DNA of 64,000 bases from assembly GCF_042678185.1 (NCBI RefSeq), contig NZ_JBHUDQ010000004.1; one strand, given 5' to 3'. Positions 34,607 through 41,698 of this stretch are shown piece by piece. This stretch comes from Ramlibacter ginsenosidimutans. Its GTDB lineage: Bacteria; Pseudomonadota; Gammaproteobacteria; Burkholderiales; Burkholderiaceae_C. Below the pieces are notes generated by a model. It did not search any database. It saw nothing but the letters and a program-made list of their open reading frames with translations, and had not been told where the DNA came from. Each line of letters opens with the position of its first letter. The stretch's first letter is position 1. The translations under genes were made by a program, and so were the position numbers.

Positions 34607-35467
34607 TCAGCGCAGGACCGCGGTCGCGTCCATGGTCAGCCAGCCTTCGTGGTCGGAGGCCCAGAGGCGGATGGTCTTCCCGTCGACTTGCGGCTGCCCG
34701 CTGACGTGGAAGGCATTGAGGTCGAAGGTGGGGCGAACGGCCTTGAAGCGGAAGCTCGCCACGTCGGCGCCGGGCAGCTCGCGCCGCAACAGGTCCATCA
34801 GCAGGGTGGCGATCAGCGGGCCGTGCACGATGAGGCCGGGATAGCCCTCCACCTGCGTCACGTACTGCCGGTCGTAATGGATCCGGTGGCCGTTGAAGGT
34901 GAGTGCGGAGTAGCGGAACAGCAGCACGTCATCCGGCACGATCTGGCGGCGCCACGCAGCTTCGGTGGGCGCGGCCTGGGGCGGCGGCGCGACATCGTTC
35001 GGCCCCTGCGCTTCGCGGTAGACGATGTCATGGAACTCGACCAGCGAGGGGTCGGTGTCCTCATTGCAGCGCACCTCGTGGCGCACCTTGACGAAGACGA
35101 GCTGGCCCGTGCGGCCGTGCTTGGTGGAGACGTCGTCTATGGTGGAGGTGCGGGTAACACGATCGCCGACGCGGATCGGCGCGCGGAATTCGAACTGGCC
35201 GCCGGCCCACATGCGGCGCGGCAGCGGCACTGGGGGAAGAAAGCCACCGCGCCGTGCATGGCCGTCGGCGCCGATCTCGCTCTGCCGGTGCATTGGCAGG
35301 AAGTACAGCCAATGCCAGAGGGGCGGCAAGGCCGTGCCGGCGGGTACCGGGGCCGGCGGGTAGTCGAGCGTGGCCGTCAGGGCAACGACCGGGGTGGGAT
35401 GGATCGCGTCTTCCACGGTCTCGCTGCGTCCGATCCAGGAACGAAGCTCGTCTTGCTGGGTGCTCAC
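34607..35467 (-). CDS. MaoC/HTD2-like hydratase (mesaconyl-C4-CoA hydratase type)
   Basis: This 286-residue protein has an FAS1-like dehydratase N-half and a MaoC hot-dog C-half (VPDDVLLFRYSALTFNGHRI with the usual D/H pair, then GLIVHGPLIATLLMDLL). The length and layout match mesaconyl-C4-CoA hydratase from the 3-hydroxypropionate cycle and its proteobacterial homologues. The GTG start at 35467 is preceded by GGAG (GCATTGGAGACACCA-GTG); the frame runs further upstream to 35692 into insertion-sequence DNA. It is the first gene of the operon, directly behind operator B (35542-35582). Confidence 0.85.
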   Translation of the reverse strand: MSTQQDELRSWIGRSETVEDAIHPTPVVALTATLDYPPAPVPAGTALPPLWHWLYFLPMHRQSEIGADGHARRGGFLPPVPLPRRMWAGGQFEFRAPIRVGDRVTRTSTIDDVSTKHGRTGQLVFVKVRHEVRCNEDTDPSLVEFHDIVYREAQGPNDVAPPPQAAPTEAAWRRQIVPDDVLLFRYSALTFNGHRIHYDRQYVTQVEGYPGLIVHGPLIATLLMDLLRRELPGADVASFRFKAVRPTFDLNAFHVSGQPQVDGKTIRLWASDHEGWLTMDATAVLR

Positions 35468-35541
35468 TGGTGTCTCCAATGCTGGCTGTGCCGGTTGGCT
35501 GCAGCTCCGGGACGAAGTGTGGAACGGCCGCGCCCTCAAGG

Positions 35542-35582
35542 GAATTGCAAGATTTGGACGTATTGATGCATGCCGTGGATCA
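35542..35582. promoter_or_regulatory. LysR-type operator B (shared with 28741-28781)
   Basis: The three blocks GAATTGCA (35542-35549), ATTGATGC (35562-35569) and CGTGGATCA (35574-35582) recur with the same spacing as operator A. The dyad TTGAT-N11-ATCAA (35563-35583) is perfect here. The element lies 75-115 bp upstream of the MaoC-like start and in the same orientation relative to its target gene as operator A has to the Bug gene. The insertion sequence begins only 40 bp further away. Confidence 0.75.
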
Positions 35583-35622
35583 AATATCCGGCGAACAATA
35601 TGCGCTTCGCCAATGGCTGCTT

Positions 35623-35646
35623 CTGGCCGATTGTGTTGAAAAACTC
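35623..35646 (+). repeat. Left terminal inverted repeat of the IS
   Basis: This end reads CTGGCCGA followed by TTGTGTTGAAAAACTC and is the exact reverse complement of 37160-37183. The flanking bases GGCTGCTT continue a motif that resembles free-standing hairpin repeats elsewhere in the window. Confidence 0.8.
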
Positions 35647-35693
35647 GACCGGCTCTCCTAGATTTGCGCGAACCAGTGGCGGGGGTACGCACG

Positions 35694-37073
35694 ATGATGG
35701 GAAGCCAAGGCGGGGATCAGGAGCGGCTGTTCTACTCGTTCAGCCTTGAGGACCACGTCCCCAAGGACCATCTCCTCCGCGACATCGACCGCTTCCTGGA
35801 TGTAAGCGAGCTGCGCGGGCAGCTCGCTCCGTTTTACAGCCACACCGGGCGGCCCTCGATCGATCCGGTGCTGATGATCCGGATGCTGGTCATCGGCTAC
35901 TCGTTCGGCATTCGCTCGGAGCGGCGGCTGTGCGAGGAGGTACACCTGAACCTGGCCTATCGCTGGTTCTGCCGCTTGGGCCTGAACGAGCCAGTGCCCG
36001 ATCATTCAACGTTCTCCAAGAACCGGCATGGCCGATTCCGCCAGAGCGACGTGTGCCGGCGTATCTTCGAGGTGGTTCTCCAGCGCTGCATGCTGGAGGG
36101 GTTGGTGGGTGGCGAAGGATTCGCGATCGACGCGAGCGTCATCAAGGCAGACGCGAACCGCGAGCGGTTTGTGCCGGCCGCGGACGCGAAGAAACTGGCC
36201 GAGGGCGAAGGCGGCTCACGAGCGGTGCGCGAGTATCTCGACGCACTGGAAGGGAACAACCCTGCCGGGCCGGAGAGCGACTCAGACGAGCCGCCCAGTG
36301 GGGCCTCGACCCCGCCGAAGAACGTCTCCCCTACCGATCCTGGCGCGCGCTGGACGGCCGTCCGAGGAGGGCCGGCGTTCTACGCGTATTCAACCAACTA
36401 CTTGATTGATCTCGATGCCGGAATCATCGTTGACGTCGAGGCCACGCCCGCTCACCGCACCGAAGAAGTGGACGCAACACGAACGATGATCGAGCGCGTG
36501 CAGCGGCAGTTCGAGCTCACGCCCAAACGCCTGGTCGCTGACACTGCTTACGGCGCTGCTCCCATGCTGAATTGGATCGTGAACGAGAAGAAGATCGAGC
36601 CTCACATTCCTGTCTGGGAGAAGTCGTTGCGCGAGGACGGCACGTTCAGCCGACCGGACTTCCACTTCGACGCAAGCGCCAACACGTATGACTGCCCCGG
36701 AGGCAAGAAGCTCACGAGTACCGGACGACCCACCAACGTGGGCACTGTTCTCTTCAGGGCTTCGCAGCACGACTGCGGCAGCTGCGCCCTGAAGCAGAAG
36801 TGTTGCCCCAACACCTCCCATCGCAAGATCGCCAGGAGCATCTACGAAGATGCACGCGATGTCGCGCGTACTGTATGTGCCACGCCGGCCTACGAGCGGT
36901 CACACAAGCAACGGAAGAAGGTGGAGATGCTGTTTGCACACTTGAAACGCATCTTGAAGCTGGATCGACTGAGGCTGCGAGGCATAAGCGGAGCCCGAGA
37001 CGAGTTCCTGATGGCCGCAGCGGCTCAGAACCTGCGAAGAATGGCCCGCTGGCTCACGCCGGCAACTGTATGA
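35694..37073 (+). CDS. DDE transposase (IS1182 family)
   Basis: This 459-residue transposase starts MMGSQGGDQERLFYSFSLED after a GGGGG-type ribosome-binding site (an ATG at 35697 is equally possible). An N-terminal DUF772-like domain (DPVLMIRMLVIGYSFGIRSE) precedes the DDE core: first Asp in FAIDASVIKADANR, second in RLVADTAYG, and Glu in KKVEMLFAHLKRIL. A cysteine cluster CGSCALKQKCCP lies between the second Asp and the Glu, typical of IS1182-group enzymes. No frameshift or stop interrupts it. Confidence 0.93.
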   Translation: MMGSQGGDQERLFYSFSLEDHVPKDHLLRDIDRFLDVSELRGQLAPFYSHTGRPSIDPVLMIRMLVIGYSFGIRSERRLCEEVHLNLAYRWFCRLGLNEPVPDHSTFSKNRHGRFRQSDVCRRIFEVVLQRCMLEGLVGGEGFAIDASVIKADANRERFVPAADAKKLAEGEGGSRAVREYLDALEGNNPAGPESDSDEPPSGASTPPKNVSPTDPGARWTAVRGGPAFYAYSTNYLIDLDAGIIVDVEATPAHRTEEVDATRTMIERVQRQFELTPKRLVADTAYGAAPMLNWIVNEKKIEPHIPVWEKSLREDGTFSRPDFHFDASANTYDCPGGKKLTSTGRPTNVGTVLFRASQHDCGSCALKQKCCPNTSHRKIARSIYEDARDVARTVCATPAYERSHKQRKKVEMLFAHLKRILKLDRLRLRGISGARDEFLMAAAAQNLRRMARWLTPATV

Positions 37074-37159
37074 AGTGAGGGGCGCGCAGCGGGCGCCTCG
37101 AACGACATAGAAGATCGAGCGACTAACTTGCTTCGAGTTCAGCGGCCGCCCGGGCCGTG

Positions 37160-37183
37160 GAGTTTTTCAACACAATCGGCCAG
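37160..37183 (-). repeat. Right terminal inverted repeat of the IS
   Basis: On the plus strand it reads GAGTTTTTCAACACAA then TCGGCCAG, the exact inverse of the left end. It is followed by GAGCGGACGCC, matching the right arm of the hairpin repeats at 12753, 25444 and 39271. Confidence 0.8.
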
Positions 37184-37239
37184 GAGCGGACGCCATAGCC
37201 AGAAGATGCCGCGTGGGGCTCGAGTCTTCCATCCTGCTG

Positions 37240-37431
37240 CCGCGAACTTACGCGCAGGTGATGAAGAGCGATGCTGCCGCATTCGGCAAGCTGGTCCACG
37301 GCCTGCTGGATCGCGGGGTCTAGACGGCGCCGGCACTGTACGAGGCCGGGTGCGTGTCGTCCGCGCACAGCGCGGACGACATCGCGCTCACCGTGCAGGC
37401 GGCGGGGGACGTGTTCTGCCCGCTCCCCTGA
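37240..37431 (+). pseudogene. hemL: Broken 3' end of hemL (glutamate-1-semialdehyde aminomutase)
   Basis: One plus-strand frame encodes YAQVMKSDAAAFGKLVHGLL then DRGV, a TAG stop at 37321-37323, then TAPALYEAGCVSSAHSADDI, ALTVQAAGDVF and TGA at 37429-37431. This is the C-terminal end of HemL-type aminotransferases (usual pattern LLDRGVYLAPSxYEAGFVSxAH). The N-terminal 80 percent is absent and the tyrosine codon after GV has become a stop. The insertion sequence ends about 60 bp upstream, so insertion followed by deletion may have removed the rest. Confidence 0.75.
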
Positions 37432-37440
37432 GGCCGCCGG

Positions 37441-38994
37441 CTACTGCCAGGTCTTGCCCTCGTCCTGCGACCAGACCACCTTGCCGGAAGTGCCCTGGTA
37501 GCCCAGGCGCTGCGCCGCGCGGTCGTAGACCAAGGTGCCTCCCAGCCCGTCCGCGCCGGGCGGCGCCGAACCGACACGGGTCCAGGTCTTGCCGGCGTCG
37601 GCGGTCTTGAAGAGGACGGGGCCGTTGCGCGAGCTGCCGAACGGAAACCCCGCCACGTAGCCCTGGGTCGCCGACGAGAACTCGAGCAGGGAGCCGGTGA
37701 CGACGTGGTCGATCTGCTGCCACGTACGGCCGAAGTCCGCCGTCGTGGTGAGCGAGCCCTGGAAGCCGACGGCAAACACCAGACCATGCGGCCAGCCGCG
37801 CAGCGTCATCACACGTCCCCGGGCGGGATGCGCCTCCCATTGGCCGCTACGCAGGTCCAGGGACGAGAGGGTGTCCGGGTCCGGGCCCACCGTGTAGATG
37901 ACGATGCGGTCGCCCGCGCTCACGGCGAGCGGCGGCCGCCCCGTTTGCTCATGCGGCAGGCGGCGCACTTCGCGCCAGGTCCACGTCGCGGCGTTCGGGT
38001 CGGCCGCATGCACGACCACGCCCTGCGGCGTCCGGCTCACCAGGTACACGGTGCCGTCCGGCGCCTGCGCGGCGAGCAGGGCCACGGCGGCCTTCGAGGC
38101 CGGCGACGGCTGCTGGCGCCACGTGCGCCGGTCGGGCGTAGAGACGGCGACGTAGCCCTCTTCGCCGCCCACCAGCAGGCGTTCATCCGCGAGCCGTGCG
38201 AGCGCCGTGAGCTGCTGCACCGTGCCGACCCGGTAGCTCAGGCCGCTGGACAGATCGAACACGGTGCCGAGCTTGCCCTCGGCCCAGTAGGTCCCCTTCG
38301 CGTCCGGCACCGGCTGCCCGACCGGCACCGCGCGGCTTTCCGCATACCTGAGCTGCTGCTCCAGAAGCGCGGCCTGGTGCGCCGGCGGAGGCTGCATCCA
38401 GCCCTTCTCCGGCGTCGCCCGCAGCTTTCCTTCCAGCGCGGGATTGGCGTAGCGCAGCCACTCCCGCGCGGCCACCGGCGTGCTTTCGCGCGGCGCGATG
38501 AAGCGCTTGTCCTCCAGCGGCACGAACACGAGCGAGCCCAGGTTGGTGAGGCCGGCGGCCTCCACCTCGAAGCGGTTGTGCTCGCCCGCCAGCGGCACGC
38601 CGAGCTTGTGCACGATCTTCACGGTGGGCAGTTCCTCGGTCGACTCGCCGTACAGGGAGCGCGCCTGGTAGCGGCCCGCCGGCAGCACTCCCAAGAAGCG
38701 CAAGCTGTTGCCGCCCAGCGCGGGCTGAGGAAGCACCTTGTACTCCCGCTGGGTGTCCAGGTTCTGCACGATGAACTGGTCCAGCACGCGCCCGTCCATC
38801 TTCACCACGCGCAGCGTGACCACGCCGTCCCCGGCTCCCAGTTCGGTGTCCTTCGAGATCCCGGTGGTGGCGCAAGCCGCCAGGAGGCCGGCCGCCGTGG
38901 CCGAGACCGCATACGTGGCCGCCCGCGCGAGCCAACTGCGGCGGGTCGCACCGCTCCATGCCTGTTCGTTCATCTTGTTCATCTTTTCCGTCAT
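37441..38994 (-). CDS. Lipoprotein with BNR/Asp-box repeats (beta-propeller-like)
   Basis: This protein of about 517 residues has a lipobox LLAAC near residue 41 and was probably exported to the outer or inner membrane. Residues 45-200 form an Ig-like or carboxypeptidase-like region (DGVVTLRVVKMDGRVLDQFI). The C-terminal part has three Asp-box repeats (TADFGRTW, TADAGKTW, SQDEGKTW) typical of BNR beta-propellers as in sialidases and photosystem assembly factors; no sialidase catalytic set is visible. Starts at 38994, 38982 or 38973 are all possible. Its function is unknown and it has no operon partner. Confidence 0.8.
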   Translation of the reverse strand: MTEKMNKMNEQAWSGATRRSWLARAATYAVSATAAGLLAACATTGISKDTELGAGDGVVTLRVVKMDGRVLDQFIVQNLDTQREYKVLPQPALGGNSLRFLGVLPAGRYQARSLYGESTEELPTVKIVHKLGVPLAGEHNRFEVEAAGLTNLGSLVFVPLEDKRFIAPRESTPVAAREWLRYANPALEGKLRATPEKGWMQPPPAHQAALLEQQLRYAESRAVPVGQPVPDAKGTYWAEGKLGTVFDLSSGLSYRVGTVQQLTALARLADERLLVGGEEGYVAVSTPDRRTWRQQPSPASKAAVALLAAQAPDGTVYLVSRTPQGVVVHAADPNAATWTWREVRRLPHEQTGRPPLAVSAGDRIVIYTVGPDPDTLSSLDLRSGQWEAHPARGRVMTLRGWPHGLVFAVGFQGSLTTTADFGRTWQQIDHVVTGSLLEFSSATQGYVAGFPFGSSRNGPVLFKTADAGKTWTRVGSAPPGADGLGGTLVYDRAAQRLGYQGTSGKVVWSQDEGKTWQ

Positions 38995-39705
38995 TTGCAC
39001 GTCTGGCCATTCCGCCATGCCGCTTGTTGTGGACGGCGATTGGGCCATGCGCGCGTCCCGGCCGCCAAGCGCCCGCTGCTCGAAGGTAGCGCCATCACAA
39101 CAGTCGCTCTGCGCTCAGTGGCGGAAGTGGCGAATGCCCGAGAACACGACCGGACACCGCGCTCGTTAGCGGCGTTGACCACTTCGCCGATGCGCTTCAT
39201 CCCGCAGCCGCAGGTCGTGGTCGACGGCTCACGGCGAATCTCCCACCGGTGCTGGCAAGACTGCCGCGGCGTCTGCTACTGGCCGGGAGCGGAAGCTCCA
39301 GGCACCATCGCATCAAGCTACCAAGGTTCTCCTTCGCCAGACAGAGAAGCAGTGGAGACTGCACGGCCTCTCGGTTAGGAGCCGAAACGAGTAGTGAGCG
39401 CCTGAAGGAACATTGGGTGAATCAACGCCTTCGTGCTTGGCTTGATCTGCCCGGACATGGGTGGCGTGCTGTCGAGACGCCGACGTGGAGGTGGGTCGGA
39501 GGGCCGCAGCTCGCAGCTCGCAGCCAGGGACGAATGATTCAGTGCGTGCGTGATACGTGCTTCTTGCCGGATTGCGGAGATCGCAACGCGGCACAAGAGC
39601 CTCGACCATCCATGCCCAGGTGTTTCTGAACCGCTGCCGCCTGGACGCACTGCGCAACCCTCCTCGAATACACGGCAAGCCAGGATCGGCGGGTCCCGGA
39701 CCGCG
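38995..39705. other. 711-bp gap without a supported gene
   Basis: Frames are short and lack recognisable domains. It contains a hairpin repeat unit at 39271-39295 (GTCTGCTACTGGCCGGGAGC then GGAAG) and a short tandem repeat GCAGCTC x3 (39506-39526, last copy GCAGCCA). The left end holds the promoter of the BNR lipoprotein. The mixed composition suggests old, decayed genes. Confidence 0.6.
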
Positions 39706-40641
39706 TTACTCCGTGATCACGGTCTCCAGGACTCCCACGCGATCCACGACCGCCTCGACCACGTCCCCAGGTTTCAGGTAGTAGACGAAGGGATCGGGCT
39801 TTCGGTGGAGAGCTACGCCGCTCGGCGTACCCGAAGCGACAAGGTCGCCGGGCTCCAGTCCAGCGCGCGACCAGAACGCAATCAGGTCGGCGAAGCTGAA
39901 GATCATGTCGTCGCAGCCGCTGTGCTGACGCACTTCCCCGTTGACCCTCAATTCGATGGTCAGCCGAGACGGATCCGGGATCTCGTCGGCGGTCACGATC
40001 CACGGGCCGATCGGACCGAAGCCCGGAAAGTTCTTGCCCATGAGCAGCAGGCCGTTGCTCATCTCCTTGCGCTGCCATTCCCGTGCGCCAAGGTCGTTGA
40101 ATACCGTGTAGCCGAACACGGCGTCGAGTGCGCGTTCCTTGTCGACCCGGTAAGCGGGCGACCCGATGATCGCGGCCACTTCGATCTCGTAGTCCAGCTC
40201 CAATACATCAGGCGGCCGCCGGACCCTGGCCTTGTGCCCCACCAGCACGTCCGGCAATTTGAGGAAGCCGGTGGGAAATTCGTTGTGGTAAGTCTTGCCT
40301 GGAGCCGCAGCGCCTTGGCTTTCGCCGAGGTGGCGGCCGAAATTGCGCCCGGCGCAGAAGGCGTTGCGTACTTCAACGGGAACCAGCCACTCCACGACGG
40401 AGGGGTCGCAGAGCCAGCTGTCTTCGCCGTGGCGCAGCGCCCAAGCCTGCACCTCGCGGGCCTGGTCCAAGCCAGCGGTGCCGCGGCGCACCAACTCGAT
40501 CATCGAGGAAGGCGCACCACGGCTGAAGCGGGAAGACGCGAACGCGGCGCCCAGGTCGAGCAAGCGGCTGCCGCCCTCGAAGTCGATGACGATGCCGAAG
40601 CAGGCCGCAGCACTGCCGCGGCGGTATCTCGCAAGTTTCAT
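39706..40641 (-). CDS. Fumarylacetoacetate-hydrolase (FAH) family protein
   Basis: This 311-residue FAH-fold enzyme cleaves or decarboxylates beta-diketo or 2-oxo acids with a metal. Core motifs are FCAGRNFGRHL, the acidic metal ligands in LELDYEIEVAAIIG, GYTVFNDLGAREWQ, GFGPIGPWIVTADEI and the C-terminal GTPSGVALH. The start at 40641 (MKLARYRRG) is preferred. It lies 13 bp after the Bug gene in the same operon as the Hyu pair, so it probably acts late in breakdown of the compound opened by HyuAB. Confidence 0.9.
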   Translation of the reverse strand: MKLARYRRGSAAACFGIVIDFEGGSRLLDLGAAFASSRFSRGAPSSMIELVRRGTAGLDQAREVQAWALRHGEDSWLCDPSVVEWLVPVEVRNAFCAGRNFGRHLGESQGAAAPGKTYHNEFPTGFLKLPDVLVGHKARVRRPPDVLELDYEIEVAAIIGSPAYRVDKERALDAVFGYTVFNDLGAREWQRKEMSNGLLLMGKNFPGFGPIGPWIVTADEIPDPSRLTIELRVNGEVRQHSGCDDMIFSFADLIAFWSRAGLEPGDLVASGTPSGVALHRKPDPFVYYLKPGDVVEAVVDRVGVLETVITE

Positions 40642-40654
40642 TTCAGGATCGTGC

Positions 40655-41662
40655 TCAGGGAGCGAGCCGCTTGGGGTTGATCTGGGCGATGGCAGCTTCC
40701 CACTTCTTCCGGTCTTCGCGCAGGAAGGCGGGGAACTGCTCGGGCGCGACCGTGTTGACAGGGTCATACCCCTGGGGGATCAGGAAGCCTTCGCTGAACT
40801 CCTTGCTGGCGACGATTTCCCAGATGTTGGCGGACAGCTTCTGCACGATGTCCCTCGGCGTCCCGGCCGGGGCGAAGGCGCCGAACCAGGAGCGAGCTTC
40901 GAAACCGGGAACGCCGGCCTCTGCAAAGGTCGGCACGTTCGGCAGCAGCGGGTGACGGGCGTTGCCGCCGAACGCGATCGTCTTCAGCCTGCCGCTGCGC
41001 ACGTAAGGCAGCGGCAGGGCCAGGGCGGCCATCATCACGTTCACTTCGCCCGCCAACAGCGCGTTCACCGAAGGCGCGATACCCTGGTAAGGCACGTGCA
41101 GCAGTTCGAGCCCCAGGCGCGTGGCCAGTGCCTCGAACATGATGTGGTGCTGGCTACCCACCCCCGGCGACGAATAAGCCACCTTGCCAGGGTTGGCCTT
41201 GGCATACGCGATGAACTCCTGCAAGGTGCTCGGGCCGAAGCTGGCGTTGGCGATCAGCAGCAGCGAGATCTGGCAGAGGATCGACAGAGGCGCGAAATCG
41301 CGCTCCGGGTGGTAGGTGAGTGCCTTGTTCAGGATGGGCGAAATCGACAGCCCCGAGTCCGCGCCCATCAACAGGTTGTACCCGTCTGCCGGCAGCCGCG
41401 CCGCGACACTCGTGCCCATCTGCGAGTTGGCACCCGGCCGGTTCTCGAACACCAGGGCTTGGCCCATCTTCGCCTGCAGCTTGGTGCCGATGTGGCGCCC
41501 CAGCACCTCGAGCGAGCCGCCCGGGGCGAACGGCACGATGAACTTGATCGGCTTGTTGGGATAGTCGGACTGCGCCAGCGCCGGCCATGCCCGCAGCGCG
41601 AACGGAACCGCGCCCGCCATTGCCAACCACTGCCGGCGCCTGAAACCGGATTCGTTCTTCAT
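40655..41662 (-). CDS. Bug/TctC-type periplasmic receptor
   Basis: This 335-residue Bug receptor has an Arg-rich signal (FRRRQWLAMAGAVPFALRAW, cleaved after ALA), possibly Tat-dependent. The mature part begins QSDYPNKPIKFIVPFAPGGS and contains NRPGANSQMG and VPYQGIAP. The start at 41662 (MKNESGF) has the strong site GGAGACAACCCAC upstream; a longer frame to 41677 is less likely. It is the third of four Bug-type genes in the window and probably imports the substrate of the HyuAB/FAH pathway. Confidence 0.92.
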   Translation of the reverse strand: MKNESGFRRRQWLAMAGAVPFALRAWPALAQSDYPNKPIKFIVPFAPGGSLEVLGRHIGTKLQAKMGQALVFENRPGANSQMGTSVAARLPADGYNLLMGADSGLSISPILNKALTYHPERDFAPLSILCQISLLLIANASFGPSTLQEFIAYAKANPGKVAYSSPGVGSQHHIMFEALATRLGLELLHVPYQGIAPSVNALLAGEVNVMMAALALPLPYVRSGRLKTIAFGGNARHPLLPNVPTFAEAGVPGFEARSWFGAFAPAGTPRDIVQKLSANIWEIVASKEFSEGFLIPQGYDPVNTVAPEQFPAFLREDRKKWEAAIAQINPKRLAP

Positions 41663-41698
41663 GTGGGTTGTCTCCATGGTGATGAAAAGGCAGACGGT

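Larger units (their letters stand above)
35623..37183 (+). mobile_element. Insertion sequence, IS1182-like (about 1.56 kb)
   Basis: A single transposase gene is bounded by perfect 24-bp inverted repeats (35623-35646 and 37160-37183) that include TTGTGTTGAAAAACTC. Imperfect similarity continues outward for about 14 bp (ATGGC...GCTTCTGG against ATGGCGTCCGCTCCTGG), so the true ends could lie a little further out. No clear target duplication was found. The element separates the C5-acid operon promoter from a hemL fragment. The transposase frame is intact, so it may be active. Confidence 0.85.
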
